Positions 9,026 to 16,568 are shown, counted from the first letter of the stretch. The stretch: DNA of 64,000 bases from an uncultured Bacilli bacterium (GCA_934162445.1 CAKPIT010000002.1:62001-126000), one strand, 5' to 3'. Program-made: numbers and translations. The notes: generated from the sequence alone by a model not told the origin.

Positions 9026-9613
9026 ATGGGTAAGAAGTACTTTAGTTATTTGGGTTTTGTAATAATAGTTTTTTGTTTAATATTTATTGTGGCAAGTGGT
9101 GATCATAAGTCCAGTAGTTTAGTGACTAATACTAATAGTGTTAAATCCTTGCAAGCTATGCATATTGTTAATAAATATAATTCTTTAAAGGAGGAGAAAA
9201 AGCAAAAAGAAATTACGGTATTTCCTTCTTTTTCAGAAGCAATTATGGTTGCTAGTACAACTCCGGTTGCTTTTATGGGAAAGTTAACTGCATATGGACC
9301 AGATTGTGTGGGTTGTTCTGGAAATAGTGCTTGTCCGCCACGACAAAATTTTAAAAAAGGCAATATTTATTTTAATGATCAAGATTATGGAACAGTAAGG
9401 GTAGTAGCTGCTGATAGGAGAGTTCCGTGTGGTAGTATTGTAAGAATTACAGGAGTAAATATTTATAGTGAATCTTTTCTAGCCGTTGTTATGGATAGAG
9501 GAGGAGCAATAAAGGAAAATCACTTGGATTTGCTTTTCACAAGTCAAAATAATTTGGAGGGATTTAGAACAAATAACAATATTAAATTCGAAATAATTAG
9601 ATATGGTTGGTAA
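9026..9613 (+). CDS. Secreted 3D-domain protein, YabE/RpfB-like
   Basis: A 195-aa protein with an N-terminal hydrophobic segment (residues about 7-24) that should export or anchor it, a linker, then a C-terminal 3D (Asp-Asp-Asp) beta-barrel domain: KLTAYGP, VVAADRRVPCGS and VVMDRGGAI with its conserved Asp residues. The 3D domain is the lytic-transglycosylase-like part of resuscitation-promoting and cortex-lytic enzymes, so peptidoglycan cleavage is the likely role. It is shorter than Bacillus YabE and has no DUF348/G5 repeats. Four extra Cys between TAYGP and the next strand could form disulfides. Position after tatD matches yabE. Confidence 0.85.
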   Translation: MGKKYFSYLGFVIIVFCLIFIVASGDHKSSSLVTNTNSVKSLQAMHIVNKYNSLKEEKKQKEITVFPSFSEAIMVASTTPVAFMGKLTAYGPDCVGCSGNSACPPRQNFKKGNIYFNDQDYGTVRVVAADRRVPCGSIVRITGVNIYSESFLAVVMDRGGAIKENHLDLLFTSQNNLEGFRTNNNIKFEIIRYGW

Positions 9614-9630
9614 TTAGTGTAAATCTTTAA

Positions 9631-9651
9631 AAAAGGGGTTGCCTTTTTTTA
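9631..9651 (+). terminator. Terminator of tatD and the 3D-domain gene
   Basis: AAAAAAGG pairs with CCTTTTTTT around a short GGTTG loop, with the T arm doubling as the run of T. It is a small A/T-rich hairpin, weaker than the others in the window. Confidence 0.5.
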
Positions 9652-9668
9652 AGGTTGTATGATATATT
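9639..9668 (+). promoter_or_regulatory. Probable promoter of the first TasA-like gene
   Basis: TTGCCT (9639-9644), inside the preceding hairpin, and TATATT (9663-9668) are 18 bases apart. TATAGT at 9671-9676 is an alternative -10. Confidence 0.45.
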
Positions 9669-9693
9669 GGTATAGTAAAGGAGGAAACATAGA

Positions 9694-10341
9694 ATGAAAG
9701 ATAATAATTCTAAACAAGTGTTATTGTCTGTACTTGGAGTTGCTATTTTAGTTGTAGCTGTTGTAGGTGTGTCATTTGCAGCATTTGCTTATAGTAAAAC
9801 AGGTACTAACGTTAACGTTATTACTACTGGTACTATTACAATGGTTTATAATGATGAACAACCAACAATTGATATTAAAGATGCATTACCAATGAAAGAT
9901 GCAACTGGTATGGCATTAAATGGTGAAAAAGAAAAATTCGATTTCACTGTATCTGCTACAATCACTGGTACTACTTCTATCAACTACAAAGTTACTGCTA
10001 ATAAAGAAGCTAGTACTTTAGCTGATAACAACGTTAAAGTTTACTTAACTAAAGGTGCTGTAGAATCTGGTACTGAAGAAGCTTATGCTACTACTTCAAC
10101 ACCAAAAAGAGTATCTGAGTTAACTAAAGTTGGCGCTGATGATGTTAGTGGTGCTCCAGAAGGACAATATATTTTGGATCAAGGTACTTTCAGTGCTACT
10201 ACATCTAATCAATATAGATTAAGAATGTGGGTAGCTGATGATTACAATGGTACTACTGATGGTACTACTACTACTGATGGTATTGTTTCTCAAAATTATC
10301 AATTAAGAGTAAATGTCTATGGTAAAGCTGCTGCTCAATAG
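9694..10341 (+). CDS. TasA/camelysin-like secreted protein, copy 1
   Basis: A 215-aa protein with a SipW-type signal: a short polar start, a hydrophobic core LLSVLGVAILVVAVVGVSFA (about 10-29), then AAFAYSKTG near the expected cleavage site. The remainder is rich in Thr, Ala, Val and Asn, as in TasA/CalY biofilm fibre proteins, and ends with the block YRLRMWVADDYNG and QLRVNVYG, shared by all five copies. The gene has AAGGAGG, its own promoter and its own terminator. It uses many C-ending codons (AAC, TTC, ATC), unlike most neighbours but like tuf, which suggests high expression. Fibre formation is inferred from the family, not visible here. Confidence 0.85.
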   Translation: MKDNNSKQVLLSVLGVAILVVAVVGVSFAAFAYSKTGTNVNVITTGTITMVYNDEQPTIDIKDALPMKDATGMALNGEKEKFDFTVSATITGTTSINYKVTANKEASTLADNNVKVYLTKGAVESGTEEAYATTSTPKRVSELTKVGADDVSGAPEGQYILDQGTFSATTSNQYRLRMWVADDYNGTTDGTTTTDGIVSQNYQLRVNVYGKAAAQ

Positions 10342-10353
10342 TAAGTAGTGTAT

Positions 10354-10386
10354 AAATGTAAAACAGTAATGTTTTACATTTTTTTT
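10354..10386 (+). terminator. Terminator of TasA-like copy 1
   Basis: AAATGTAAAAC pairs perfectly with GTTTTACATTT around AGTAAT and runs into a T tract. Confidence 0.9.
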
Positions 10387-10397
10387 GATTTAAATTA

Positions 10398-10426
10398 TTG
10401 TTTTTAAAAAATATCTATGTTATAGT
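10398..10426 (+). promoter_or_regulatory. Promoter of TasA-like copy 2
   Basis: TTGTTT (10398-10403) and TATAGT (10421-10426) with a 17-base spacer, directly after the preceding terminator. Confidence 0.6.
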
Positions 10427-10448
10427 TTATTATAGAGGAGGAAGTAGA

Positions 10449-11099
10449 ATGAAGAACAATAATTCTAAACAAATATTGTTATCTGTAATTGGAATTGCTA
10501 TTTTAGTTGTAGCTGTAGTTGGTGTATCATTCGCAGCATTTTCTTATAGTAAAACTGGTACTAACTTAAACGTTATTACTACTGGTACTATTACAATGGT
10601 TTATAATGATGAACAACCTACAATTTCAATTGATAATGCATTACCAATGAAAGATGCAACAGGTATGGTTTTAAGTGGTACAAGAGAAAAGTTTGATTTT
10701 TCTGTAGCTGCTACTATTAGTGGTAGTGGTACAACTATCAACTATAAAGTTACTGCTAAGAAAGAAACTAGTACTTTACCTGACAATGCTGTTAAAGTTT
10801 ACTTAACTAAAGGTGCTGTAACTAGTGGTAGTGAAGTAGCTTATGCTACTACTAGTACTCCTAAAAAAGTATCTGAATTAAGTACTGTAACTGCTGGCGA
10901 TGTTAGTGGTGCAAAAGCTGGTGAGTACATTCTAGATAGTGGTACATTTACTGCTACTAAAACTAACCAATATAGATTAAGAATGTGGGTAGCTGATGAT
11001 TACAATGGTACTACAGATGGTTCTACTAGTAATGCTGGTATTACTTCTAAGAATTATCAATTAAGAGTAAATGTCTATGGTAAAGCTACTGCTCAATAG
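10449..11099 (+). CDS. TasA/camelysin-like secreted protein, copy 2
   Basis: A 216-aa paralogue of the preceding gene, very similar over its full length: same signal core, TTGTITMVYNDEQPTI, KVYLTKGAV and YRLRMWVADDYNGTTDG. A 50-base tract (10569-10618) is identical to 9814-9863 in copy 1, and another (10809-10865) matches copy 3 with one difference. The open frame runs back to 10398, through the promoter, but GAGGAGG (10436-10442) places the start at the ATG at 10449. High-expression codon use as in copy 1. It was probably produced by a recent tandem duplication. Confidence 0.85.
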   Translation: MKNNNSKQILLSVIGIAILVVAVVGVSFAAFSYSKTGTNLNVITTGTITMVYNDEQPTISIDNALPMKDATGMVLSGTREKFDFSVAATISGSGTTINYKVTAKKETSTLPDNAVKVYLTKGAVTSGSEVAYATTSTPKKVSELSTVTAGDVSGAKAGEYILDSGTFTATKTNQYRLRMWVADDYNGTTDGSTSNAGITSKNYQLRVNVYGKATAQ

Positions 11100-11115
11100 T
11101 AAGTAGTATGAAATA

Positions 11116-11148
11116 GGTGTAAAACATTTTGGTTTTACATCTTTTTTT
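11116..11148 (+). terminator. Terminator of TasA-like copy 2
   Basis: GGTGTAAAAC pairs with GTTTTACATC across CATTTTG and is followed by seven T. Confidence 0.88.
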
Positions 11149-11158
11149 GTCATTAATA

Positions 11159-11188
11159 TTGATTTTTAGGAATGGAATATGATATGCT
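11159..11188 (+). promoter_or_regulatory. Promoter of TasA-like copy 3
   Basis: TTGATT (11159-11164) and TATGCT (11183-11188), 18 bases apart. Confidence 0.5.
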
Positions 11189-11213
11189 TTTTATATAGTA
11201 AGGAGGTATTGTT

Positions 11214-11855
11214 ATGGAGGATAAAAATAAACAAATATTGTTATCTATTCTTGGAGTCGCTATTTTAATAGTTGCTGTTGTTGGAATTTCCTTTGCAGCA
11301 TTTGCTTATAGTAAAACAGGACAAAATATTAATGAGATTACTACTGGTACTATTACAATGGAATATACTGATAGTGAACCTACTATTAATATTAGTAATG
11401 CTTTACCTACAACGGATGCTACTGGTAAAATTTTATCTGGTACAAATCAATATTTTGATTTTACCGTAAAAGCTACTATTAATGGTAGTGGTACAACAAC
11501 TATTAACTACAAAGTTACTGGTAAACAAGAAACTGGTAGTTCTGATTTACCAAATACTGCTGTTAAAGTATATTTAACAAAAGGTGCTGTAACTAGTGGT
11601 AGTGAAGTAGCTTATGCGACTACTAGTACTCCTAAATTAGTGTCACAATTAACAGTTGTTGGTAGTAATGATATTAGTGGTGCTGCTTCAGGTGAGTATA
11701 TTTTAGATAGTGGAACGTTTACAGCTACTACTACTAATAAGTATCGTTTGAGAATGTGGATTGATAATGATTATACTGGTGATGCAAGTGGTGATATTAC
11801 ATCTAAATCTTATAAATTAAGAGTAAATGTTTATGGTAAAGCTGCTGCACAATAG
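11214..11855 (+). CDS. TasA/camelysin-like secreted protein, copy 3
   Basis: A 213-aa paralogue with a SipW-type signal (LLSILGVAILIVAVVGISFA) and the family ending YRLRMWIDNDYTG and KLRVNVYG. It lacks the extra TDGTTTT repeat of copies 1 and 2 before the last strand. Codon use is more A/T-ending than copies 1 and 2, except for the tract at 11580-11636, which is almost identical to copy 2 and looks like gene conversion. An AAGGAGG site precedes the ATG. It has its own promoter and terminator. Confidence 0.85.
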   Translation: MEDKNKQILLSILGVAILIVAVVGISFAAFAYSKTGQNINEITTGTITMEYTDSEPTINISNALPTTDATGKILSGTNQYFDFTVKATINGSGTTTINYKVTGKQETGSSDLPNTAVKVYLTKGAVTSGSEVAYATTSTPKLVSQLTVVGSNDISGAASGEYILDSGTFTATTTNKYRLRMWIDNDYTGDASGDITSKSYKLRVNVYGKAAAQ

Positions 11856-11869
11856 TTAGTTGTTAAGTT

Positions 11870-11895
11870 GAGTAGATTATATCTACTCTTTTTTT
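11870..11895 (+). terminator. Terminator of TasA-like copy 3
   Basis: GAGTAGA pairs with TCTACTC around a five-base loop, followed by seven T. Confidence 0.88.
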
Positions 11896-11901
11896 ATGGA
11901 C

Positions 11902-11930
11902 TTGATTATCTATATGGTTTGTGCTATATT
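11902..11930 (+). promoter_or_regulatory. Promoter of TasA-like copy 4
   Basis: TTGATT (11902-11907) and TATATT (11925-11930) with a 17-base spacer, immediately after the preceding T tract. Confidence 0.55.
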
Positions 11931-11952
11931 TTATTATAGAGGAGGAGCTATT

Positions 11953-12573
11953 ATGGATAAGGGGAATGTTAAAAAAGTTAGTGATGGTGATAATTTTAGA
12001 TCTACTATAATGATAATAATAGCTATAATCATTTTGTTATTAATGGTAGTAGGGGCTTCTTTAGCAGCTATTATTTATAGTAAGACTGGTGAGAAAATAA
12101 ATAGAATAACTACTAGTACTATTACGATGAGTTATAATGAAAAAACAAATGGGATAAATATAACTAATGCTTATCCAATAACAGATGAAGTTGGTAAAAA
12201 ATTAAGTGCTACTAACGAATATTTTGATTTTACGGTTAGTGCTACAACTAATAATACGGCTATTAATTATGCAATTTGTGGAAGTAAGGAAAGTAGTAGT
12301 ACTTTAGAAGATGATGCGGTTAAAGTATATTTGACTAATACAGATAATAATAAAGTTTTATTACAGCCAACAAAAATATCGGCTTTAGATAAAACTGATA
12401 ATAAAATTTCTTTTGCTCCAAGTTTACAATATATTTTGTATAAGGGAACTTTTAATAATAGTGAAACTGTTAATTATCGATTAAGAATGTGGATTGCTAG
12501 TGATTATAATGTAACTGGTACTTCTAAATCTTATATGTTACGTGTTAATGTTTATGGGGCAAGTAGCAAATAA
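11953..12573 (+). CDS. TasA/camelysin-like secreted protein, copy 4
   Basis: A 206-aa, more diverged member. A longer polar N-terminus (about 20 residues) precedes the hydrophobic core, then AAIIYSKTGEKIN, TTSTITMSYNE, NEYFDFTVSA and the closing YRLRMWIASDYN and MLRVNVYG. A single Cys in the middle (YAICGSKE) is not found in copies 1-3. The frame is open upstream through the promoter, but the GGAGGAG site fixes the ATG at 11953. Codons are A/T-ending like the genome average, so expression is probably lower than that of copies 1 and 2. Confidence 0.82.
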   Translation: MDKGNVKKVSDGDNFRSTIMIIIAIIILLLMVVGASLAAIIYSKTGEKINRITTSTITMSYNEKTNGINITNAYPITDEVGKKLSATNEYFDFTVSATTNNTAINYAICGSKESSSTLEDDAVKVYLTNTDNNKVLLQPTKISALDKTDNKISFAPSLQYILYKGTFNNSETVNYRLRMWIASDYNVTGTSKSYMLRVNVYGASSK

Positions 12574-12594
12574 AAGTGTTTTATACACTTTTTC
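12572..12594 (+). terminator. Terminator of TasA-like copy 4
   Basis: AAAGTGT pairs with ACACTTT around TTTAT, overlapping the stop codon, and runs into TTTTC. Confidence 0.75.
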
Positions 12595-12623
12595 TTTACC
12601 TTGAAAATTTAATGTGATACAAT
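12595..12623 (+). promoter_or_regulatory. Promoter of TasA-like copy 5
   Basis: TTTACC (12595-12600) and TACAAT (12618-12623) with a 17-base spacer. Confidence 0.5.
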
Positions 12624-12649
12624 TAGTTTAGAGTATGAGGGAGTATATT

Positions 12650-13282
12650 ATGAATAATGAAAATTATGAACAAGAAATAAAAAGAGAAAAAAATAGTCGA
12701 TTATTTGTTATTATTATAGCTTTCTTAATTTTTATCATTATGGTTGTGGGCGTTAGTATGGCGGCTATTACTTATACTAATACTAAAAACAGTATTAATA
12801 CAATTAGTACTGGTAATGTTTATATGAATTATAATGAGGATTCTAACGGTATTAATATTACTGATGCTTATCCAATTGCAGATGAAGTTGGTAAAAAATT
12901 AATGTCTAAGGGTGAATATTTTGATTTTTCAGTGACGGCTAAATTTGAAGGTAAATTAGTAGCTGATTATGAAATATCAGCTTTAAAAGAGGCTGATTCA
13001 ACACTTAGTGATGATGCTGTTAAGTTATATTTAGAAAAGTATGAAGATGGTAATTATGTAGAAGTGATGGCTCCTAAAAGTTTTACACCATTAAAAGAAA
13101 AGACGGCTTTAGGAACTAAAGAAGGACAAATGTTACTTTATAAAAATAGATTTACTAAATCTGGTGTTGATAATTATCGATTGAGAATGTGGGTAACAGA
13201 AGATGCTATTCTTGGAACTTTACAAAAAAATTATGGTGTAAAAGTTTCTATTGTGGCTAAAGTTATTAATAGTGAAGATTAA
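12650..13282 (+). CDS. TasA/camelysin-like secreted protein, copy 5
   Basis: A 210-aa diverged member with a charged N-terminus of about 22 residues (EQEIKREKNSRLF), the hydrophobic signal core, AAITYTNTKNSIN, and the family features EYFDFSVTA, DDAVKLYLEKY and NYRLRMWVTEDA. It is the most charged of the five and does not end in the YGK/AQ tail. An ATG at 12635 is in frame, but GAGGGAG (12637-12643) fits the ATG at 12650 better. No clear terminator follows, so transcription may read into the signal peptidase gene 43 bases downstream. Confidence 0.8.
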   Translation: MNNENYEQEIKREKNSRLFVIIIAFLIFIIMVVGVSMAAITYTNTKNSINTISTGNVYMNYNEDSNGINITDAYPIADEVGKKLMSKGEYFDFSVTAKFEGKLVADYEISALKEADSTLSDDAVKLYLEKYEDGNYVEVMAPKSFTPLKEKTALGTKEGQMLLYKNRFTKSGVDNYRLRMWVTEDAILGTLQKNYGVKVSIVAKVINSED

Positions 13283-13325
13283 TTTTTTGTTTATTTAATT
13301 GGAATAGTAAGTGGGTGAACTAGTG

Positions 13326-13994
13326 ATGGAAAAAGATGATAATAATAGTGTTTTTACGAAAATAAAGATAGTCTTTCATTTTTTATCTACTGTTTTGATG
13401 TATTCGGTATGCTTGATAATGATTATTATCTTTTTGATTTTTGTGGTTAATTTTATAGATAAACAACAAAATCTTAAGGCCGGTAATGCAAAGCGTGATT
13501 TACTTTCGGCTTATACAATTGTTAGTCCTAGTATGGTACCAACTATTAATGTTTTAGATGTTGTCGTTATAAAACGAGTGGATAAGCCTACTGATTTGAA
13601 AAAAGGCGATATTGTTACTTTTACATCAACAGATTATCGCTATTCAGGAATTACTATTACACATCGAATTGTTAATGTGGAAAAGACTAGTTCTGGTAAG
13701 TATTTGTATACTACTAAAGGGGATAATAACAATACACAAGATTCGGCTCGAATTAGTTTTGATGAGATATATGGAAAATTACTTTTTAGGATACCAAAGA
13801 TTGGATATCTTCAATACTGGTTAAGTTCTATTCTTGGTTGGGTAGCAATTATAATTGTTCCTGCTGTTTGTATTATTGGTTATGATATTTTTAAATTGAT
13901 AAAGACAATTAGAAGTAAAAACAAAGGAATAAATGATAATAATCTTGAAAAAGATAAGAAAAAAAAGAATAGAAAGGAACGATTTAAAAAATGA
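13326..13994 (+). CDS. sipW: Signal peptidase I, SipW (ER-type)
   Basis: A 222-aa membrane signal peptidase with one N-terminal (about 18-40) and one C-terminal (about 172-195) transmembrane segment. The catalytic Ser lies in SPSMVPT near residue 69. The position of the general base is ITHRIVNV with a His near 113, not the Lys of ordinary bacterial type I peptidases, so this is the Ser/His ER-type, of which SipW is the Bacillus example. TKGDNN is box E. SipW releases TasA-type proteins, which lie directly upstream. GTG at 13323 is an alternative start, three bases after GGTGAA. The C-terminal tail is very basic (KKKKNRKERFKK). Confidence 0.9.
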   Translation: MEKDDNNSVFTKIKIVFHFLSTVLMYSVCLIMIIIFLIFVVNFIDKQQNLKAGNAKRDLLSAYTIVSPSMVPTINVLDVVVIKRVDKPTDLKKGDIVTFTSTDYRYSGITITHRIVNVEKTSSGKYLYTTKGDNNNTQDSARISFDEIYGKLLFRIPKIGYLQYWLSSILGWVAIIIVPAVCIIGYDIFKLIKTIRSKNKGINDNNLEKDKKKKNRKERFKK

Positions 13995-14530
13995 AAAAGC
14001 GGTTGTTATTAATATTAGCGGGAGTTGCTTTATTTGCTTTTATTGTGTCGATGTCTTTTGTATGGTATACCTTCTTTTATAGGGATACTTTTAATGGAAA
14101 TGTTAGTAGTGTAGAAATTTCGATAAGTAATGATAATAATACGATTAGTGAAGGTAATTTAATTCCACTTTCTAAGGAAGAGGCTAGTAAGTTAAAACCA
14201 TATGAATTTAAAGTTGTTAATAAAAATAATAATTCAGAGTATTATCGAGTAATAATTGAAGATGCTATAATTAGTGATGATATTAATTATACTAATAAGG
14301 ATTTACTTGATCGTAGTCAACTTGAATATAAATTGATGCTTAATGGTAAGGAAATTAAATCGGGAATGCTTAGCAGTATTAGAAATAATATTTTGGATAC
14401 AAGAAGTCTTGAGGCTAATATGAGTAATCATTATCAGTTATGGGTTTATGTTAGTGAAAAGGCTCAGAATACAGCTTGGCAAAATAAATATTATCATTTT
14501 ACTGTTAAAGTGCGAATGGAGGAGAATTAA
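13991..14530 (+). CDS. Diverged TasA-like or TapA-like secreted protein
   Basis: A 179-aa protein with a signal-like hydrophobic segment (residues about 4-25), then FNGNVSSVEISISNDN and a closing HYQLWVYVSEKAQ and YHFTVKVRME, which parallels the YRLRMWV and LRVNVYG block of the five upstream copies. It therefore looks like a distant sixth member of the family, or an anchor/assembly partner comparable in role to TapA. Its ATG overlaps the sipW stop by four bases, so the two are translationally coupled. The assignment to a role is inference. Confidence 0.72.
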   Translation: MKKRLLLILAGVALFAFIVSMSFVWYTFFYRDTFNGNVSSVEISISNDNNTISEGNLIPLSKEEASKLKPYEFKVVNKNNNSEYYRVIIEDAIISDDINYTNKDLLDRSQLEYKLMLNGKEIKSGMLSSIRNNILDTRSLEANMSNHYQLWVYVSEKAQNTAWQNKYYHFTVKVRMEEN

Positions 14531-14532
14531 AG

Positions 14533-15222
14533 ATGAAAAAAGTTTTATTAGAATATGCTTTAATGATTGGTTATACCGTGACAGGATTGGTGTTTGGAGT
14601 GGCATTTTTCTTATTGTTTATTAATTTTTATCATTCACAGGAGTTAGCATATGTTGCAGATGTTAAAAGTATTAATGCAACGGCTCTTGAAGTTAGTAAA
14701 AACAAAATAGAAACAATTAGAAATAATTTAAGTGTTTATAATCAGAATACTTATTCAGGTCCTTATGATATTTATGCTCTTAATACGGTACAATTGAAGT
14801 TACAAGCTTGTCTTGATGACTTGGAAAGTGATAAAGTTAGTAAGTATTTAGCAATGGATAGTATTGGAATTCAAGATACGTATGATTTCATTATTGCTAT
14901 TAAAGATACAGCTTTAAATGATTGTTTAGTTATGAAAGTTAAGTCATTATTTAATAATGATATTATAGCAGGTTTACCTAATTATTATGTTATTAAACCT
15001 TATGTTGAACTTGATTCTAATAGTTTAACAGGTTCACTTGATTATGTTCAAAATTTACTTGAAGATACTGATCATTATCATTTTAGTACTGATACTAATA
15101 AAAAGAATTTCTTTAGTACAGTAGAAAACAGTTATACAGCTGGTATTGGTAAATATCAATTAACTCTTGATTTACTTGTACAAATTTCTGAATGGTATAA
15201 AACAGTGGTAGTAGGAGGGTAA
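14533..15222 (+). CDS. Membrane-anchored extracellular protein of unknown function
   Basis: A 229-aa protein with one transmembrane segment (residues about 8-31) and a large, probably extracellular, region rich in Asn, Asp, Ser and Tyr. It contains two Cys (near 93 and 130), which might form a disulfide. I do not recognise the family. It starts two bases after the preceding gene, and the next gene begins two bases after its stop, so it belongs to the sipW operon. A function in displaying or anchoring the secreted TasA-like proteins is possible but rests only on position. Confidence 0.75.
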   Translation: MKKVLLEYALMIGYTVTGLVFGVAFFLLFINFYHSQELAYVADVKSINATALEVSKNKIETIRNNLSVYNQNTYSGPYDIYALNTVQLKLQACLDDLESDKVSKYLAMDSIGIQDTYDFIIAIKDTALNDCLVMKVKSLFNNDIIAGLPNYYVIKPYVELDSNSLTGSLDYVQNLLEDTDHYHFSTDTNKKNFFSTVENSYTAGIGKYQLTLDLLVQISEWYKTVVVGG

Positions 15223-15223
15223 T

Positions 15224-15658
15224 ATGAAAAAGATATTTAATGGTTTGTTTTATGTATTAAAATTTTTACTTTTAATTGCTGCATTTGCTTTAACTTTATT
15301 TATTATGATAAGACTTAATGCAAGACTTAATAAGAGTGTATCAACAATGTTACCAACACTTGCTCCTTTCTTACTTCTTCTTTTACTGTTTGTTTTGAAC
15401 TTAATATTTAGACAAGAAGGTGTTACTAAAAATATATTTTATAATTTAACTTGTTGTTTAGTTTTTGCAGTAATTATTTTCTGTTGTTATCGTGCTATTT
15501 TTGATAAGAATATGATTATTAGTAAAAGATATGGTTATGGTATTGATTTTAATTATTTTGATAATTTAGCATCTTATATTAATATTATGTTGTATGGATT
15601 ATGTATTGGTGATATTTTCTTTATGTTTAAGGAAAGAACTAAAAAGGTAACTGAATAA
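15224..15658 (+). CDS. Four-helix membrane protein of unknown function
   Basis: A 144-aa integral membrane protein with about four transmembrane segments (approximately 5-27, 42-60, 71-90 and 112-133). It is the last gene of the sipW operon and is closed by a strong terminator. No family is recognised. With the preceding anchored protein it may form a membrane complex, since the two genes are separated by a single base and follow the signal peptidase. Confidence 0.72.
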   Translation: MKKIFNGLFYVLKFLLLIAAFALTLFIMIRLNARLNKSVSTMLPTLAPFLLLLLLFVLNLIFRQEGVTKNIFYNLTCCLVFAVIIFCCYRAIFDKNMIISKRYGYGIDFNYFDNLASYINIMLYGLCIGDIFFMFKERTKKVTE

Positions 15659-15661
15659 GAG

Positions 15662-15686
15662 TCTAAGTGTAATACTTAGATTTTTT
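15662..15686 (+). terminator. Terminator of the sipW operon
   Basis: TCTAAGT pairs with ACTTAGA around GTAAT, followed by six T. Confidence 0.88.
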
Positions 15687-15734
15687 ATTTGCAATTGTTT
15701 CTTATTCAATATATAATTTTAGTTAGTGATGTAT

Positions 15735-16526
15735 ATGGAAGAATTTAATTTTAAAAAGAAATTTGGGCAAAATTTTCTAAAGAATAAAGCTGTTATTGGA
15801 AATATTGCTAAATGTGGGGATGTTTTATCTAATTCTCTTATTATTGAAGTTGGACCCGGGAGTGGTAGTTTAACGGTGGAGATGGCTAAACTTTATCCTG
15901 ATAGTAATATTTTAGCTTATGAAATTGATGAGACACTTGAAGATGTTATTTATGATAATACACATGAATTTAAAAATATTAACATTAAGTTTGCTGATTT
16001 TTTGAAGTGTGATTTAAATAAAGATATAGCTGGTTATAGTTTTGATAATCTTTATTTTATTAGTAATGTACCATATTATATAACAACGCCTATTTTATTT
16101 AAATTGATTGATTCTAATTTACCCTTTGAAAAAATTGTAATGATGGTTCAAAAGGAAGTGGGAGATAGGTTTTCTAGTAAGGTATCTTGTAAAAATTATG
16201 GGGCTTTAACAGTTATTCTTAATTATTATTTTGAAATAAAGAAAGAGTTTTTAGTAGATAGAAATCAATTTGTTCCAAGGCCCAATGTTGATAGTGTTGT
16301 GGTATCGTTTAGGAGAAAGAAAAACCAGGATGCTGTTGATAAAGATAAGTTTATAAAACTTGTTCATGATAGTTTTAAATTTAAACGGAAGATGCTTCGT
16401 AATAATTTGAAGGATTATGATCTTGATAAGATTTCTAAGGTTTTAGAAAAATATGGTTATGATTTGAGTGTTAGAGCGGAGGCTCTTGATTATAAAGTAT
16501 TTGTAGAAATTGCTAATAGTCTTTAG
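15735..16526 (+). CDS. ksgA: 16S rRNA dimethyladenosine transferase KsgA/RsmA
   Basis: KsgA dimethylates A1518 and A1519 of 16S rRNA late in 30S assembly. The 263-aa product begins FNFKKKFGQNFLKNK, has the SAM-binding IIEVGPGSGSLT, the catalytic-site block ISNVPYYITTPIL (the NLPY motif as NVPY), and FVPRPNVDSVVV. In-frame GTG 15726 and ATG 15729 lie upstream. I prefer ATG 15735 because AGTGAT precedes it with the same spacing that several genes in this window show for GGTGAT. It is followed by yabG, as in Bacillus, but the usual upstream partner rnmV is missing. Confidence 0.94.
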   Translation: MEEFNFKKKFGQNFLKNKAVIGNIAKCGDVLSNSLIIEVGPGSGSLTVEMAKLYPDSNILAYEIDETLEDVIYDNTHEFKNINIKFADFLKCDLNKDIAGYSFDNLYFISNVPYYITTPILFKLIDSNLPFEKIVMMVQKEVGDRFSSKVSCKNYGALTVILNYYFEIKKEFLVDRNQFVPRPNVDSVVVSFRRKKNQDAVDKDKFIKLVHDSFKFKRKMLRNNLKDYDLDKISKVLEKYGYDLSVRAEALDYKVFVEIANSL

Positions 16527-16568
16527 TATATTTCTTTTTTTTTTACCATATTATTTAGTGGTGATATT

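Noticed and set aside
9103..9363. Minus-strand open frame inside the 3D-domain gene
   Set aside because: It lies fully inside a conserved coding gene, has no ribosome-binding site, and its product resembles no known protein.
10398..10448. Longer N-termini for the TasA-like copies 2 and 4 (frames open from 10398 and 11896)
   Set aside because: These extensions run through the promoter and Shine-Dalgarno sites. The ATG after GAGGAGG in each case matches the other copies.
9639..13282. Tandem repeats in the TasA-like array considered as a CRISPR or satellite
   Set aside because: The repeat unit is a whole coding gene of about 750 bases with its own promoter and terminator. There are no short repeats with equal spacers.
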